Shown: piece after piece, positions 63,121-64,000 of the stretch
Numbering within the stretch: the first letter of the stretch is position 1
How the letters are laid out: the number at the start of each line of letters is the position of its first letter
The notes under the pieces: model-generated
Seen by the model: only the letters and a program-made list of their open reading frames with translations
Told to the model about the DNA's origin: nothing
Database searches by the model: none
Translations under genes and position numbers: made by a program
Assembly (NCBI GenBank): GCA_900095835.1
Contig: LT608321.1
Coordinates: 2,269,929 to 2,333,928 of the forward strand
Length of the DNA stretch: 64,000 nt
Direction of reading: 5' to 3'
Source: Ihuprevotella massiliensis
GTDB lineage: Bacteria > Bacteroidota > Bacteroidia > Bacteroidales > Bacteroidaceae

Positions 63121-64000
63121 ATGGCAGACATTCAACTTTCCACTATAGAAGAGGCTTTGGAAGACTTCAAAGCCGGGAAATTTCTCATCGTTGTCGATGA
63201 TGAAGACCGCGAAAATGAAGGTGACCTCATCACCGCAGCGGAACTCATCACGCCCGAAAAAATCAACTACATGCTCCAAAAGGGACGTGGCGTGCTGTGT
63301 GCACCCGTCACTAAGGAGCGTTGCCGACAACTTCACCTCGAACACCAAGTGCAAAGCAATACTTCCGTGCTCGGCACCCCCTTCACGGTGACCGTAGACC
63401 TCCTCGAAGGTTGCACCACTGGCGTTTCCACACACGACCGCGCAGCTACTGTCCGCGCTTTGGCTAATCCCGAAGCACGCCCCGAATGGTTCGGCCGTCC
63501 TGGACACATCAATCCCCTCTATGCGCAAGATCGTGGTGTACTCGCACGCGCTGGGCACACCGAAGCCGCTGTTGACTTGGCGCGCTTGGCAGGACTTCAG
63601 CCCGTGGCTTGCCTGATTGAAATCCTCAATGAAGACGGCACCATGGCACGTATGCCACAGCTCAAAGAGTTTGCCGTGCAAGAAGGACTCAAAATTATCA
63701 CCATCAAAGACCTCATCGCCTATCGTTTGAAGGAAGAATCACTCATCGAGCGCGGCGAAGAAGTGAGCATGCCTACCGAATATGGCGATTTCCGCCTCAT
63801 TCCTTTCCGCCAGAAAAGTAACGGTTTGGAGCACGTGGCACTCTTCAAAGGTGACTGGAAACCCGGTGAACCCCTCTTGGTGCGCGTGCATTCTAGTTGC
63901 GTCACGGGCGACATCTTCGGCAGTTGCCGTTGCGACTGCGGAGCACAGCTCCACAAGTCGATGGAACTCATCGAAAAAGAAGGCAAAGGTCTTGTGCTCT
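63121..64000 (+). CDS. ribBA: Riboflavin biosynthesis: DHBP synthase/GTP cyclohydrolase II (ribBA), 3' end outside window
   Basis: Frame open from ATG 63121 to the window end (293 codons), so it is incomplete. The DHBP synthase half (about 1-205) has [13 protein letters not shown] (25-37), [23 protein letters not shown] and GHINPLYA, and converts ribulose 5-phosphate to 3,4-dihydroxy-2-butanone 4-phosphate. The start of GTP cyclohydrolase II (from about 212) carries [22 protein letters not shown], with the three zinc cysteines. The fusion makes two of the riboflavin precursors from one polypeptide. The start follows a repeat block with no clear promoter or ribosome-binding site. Confidence 0.95.
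   Translation, partial: MADIQLSTIEEALEDFKAGKFLIVVDDEDRENEGDLITAAELITPEKINYMLQKGRGVLCAPVTKERCRQLHLEHQVQSNTSVLGTPFTVTVDLLEGCTTGVSTHDRAATVRALANPEARPEWFGRPGHINPLYAQDRGVLARAGHTEAAVDLARLAGLQPVACLIEILNEDGTMARMPQLKEFAVQEGLKIITIKDLIAYRLKEESLIERGEEVSMPTEYGDFRLIPFRQKSNGLEHVALFKGDWKPGEPLLVRVHSSCVTGDIFGSCRCDCGAQLHKSMELIEKEGKGLVL

Overview
The window reads as a chromosome segment of a Bacteroidales bacterium, most likely Prevotellaceae or a close relative. Grounds: promoters of the Bacteroidetes type (TTG, 19-20 nt, TAnnTTTG), a TonB-dependent receptor with a carboxypeptidase-like N-domain beside a lipoprotein, DUF4923 and BspA-type surface-repeat proteins, short C-terminal DLSGR...V(N/D)GKK tails, serine-type sulfatase and sialidase, and a debranching enzyme/GT4/GH57 glycogen operon. 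No rRNA, tRNA or CRISPR array was recognised.

Layout. 0-6.5 kb: 3' end of a possible fimbrillin-like gene, holB, a CPA1 Na+/H+ antiporter between direct repeats, a DUF421 membrane protein and an outer-membrane protein. 6.8-16 kb, minus strand: a large sialidase, ackA and pta, a sulfatase and a ricin-type lectin protein, i.e. host-glycan foraging plus acetate-forming energy conservation. 16.6-19.3 kb: two BspA-type 26-residue repeat proteins. 19.7-24.6 kb: rimP-nusA-infB. 24.9-26.2 kb: VapD-like nuclease and DUF4923 lipoprotein. 26.8-28.7 kb: 24 tandem copies of a 79-bp unit. 28.7-29.3 kb: efp. 29.7-36.1 kb: type I restriction-modification (hsdM, hsdS, hsdR) with hsdS broken at a C7 tract. 36.2-39.6 kb: an AT-rich PARIS-like pair (ariA/ariB) between structured direct repeats. 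39.9-43 kb: AAA/DUF4143 ATPase and CotH-type protein. 43.2-48 kb: glycogen operon. 48.9-53.8 kb: AT-rich island with a DUF1016 nuclease remnant and an unusual three-gene cassette (DUF1810 plus macro-like protein and two radical-SAM enzymes). 53.9-64 kb: aldose epimerase, AraC regulator, TonB receptor/lipoprotein pair, LptF/LptG-type permease and the start of ribBA.

The most striking non-coding feature is a mosaic of dispersed repeats: heptads (TCTAACG and its complement) arranged as inverted arms around a GC-rich core, together with a small hairpin whose stem varies by compensatory changes. These fill most gaps from 0.95 to 32.7 kb, vanish from about 33 to 62.9 kb, then return. A second family of 21-nt tandem repeats occurs at four loci, once in frame inside hsdR. 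The defence genes (type I RM, PARIS-like pair, DUF1016 remnant, possibly the DUF1810/radical-SAM cassette) lie together in 29.7-53.8 kb. All assignments come from reading the sequence; no database search was run.
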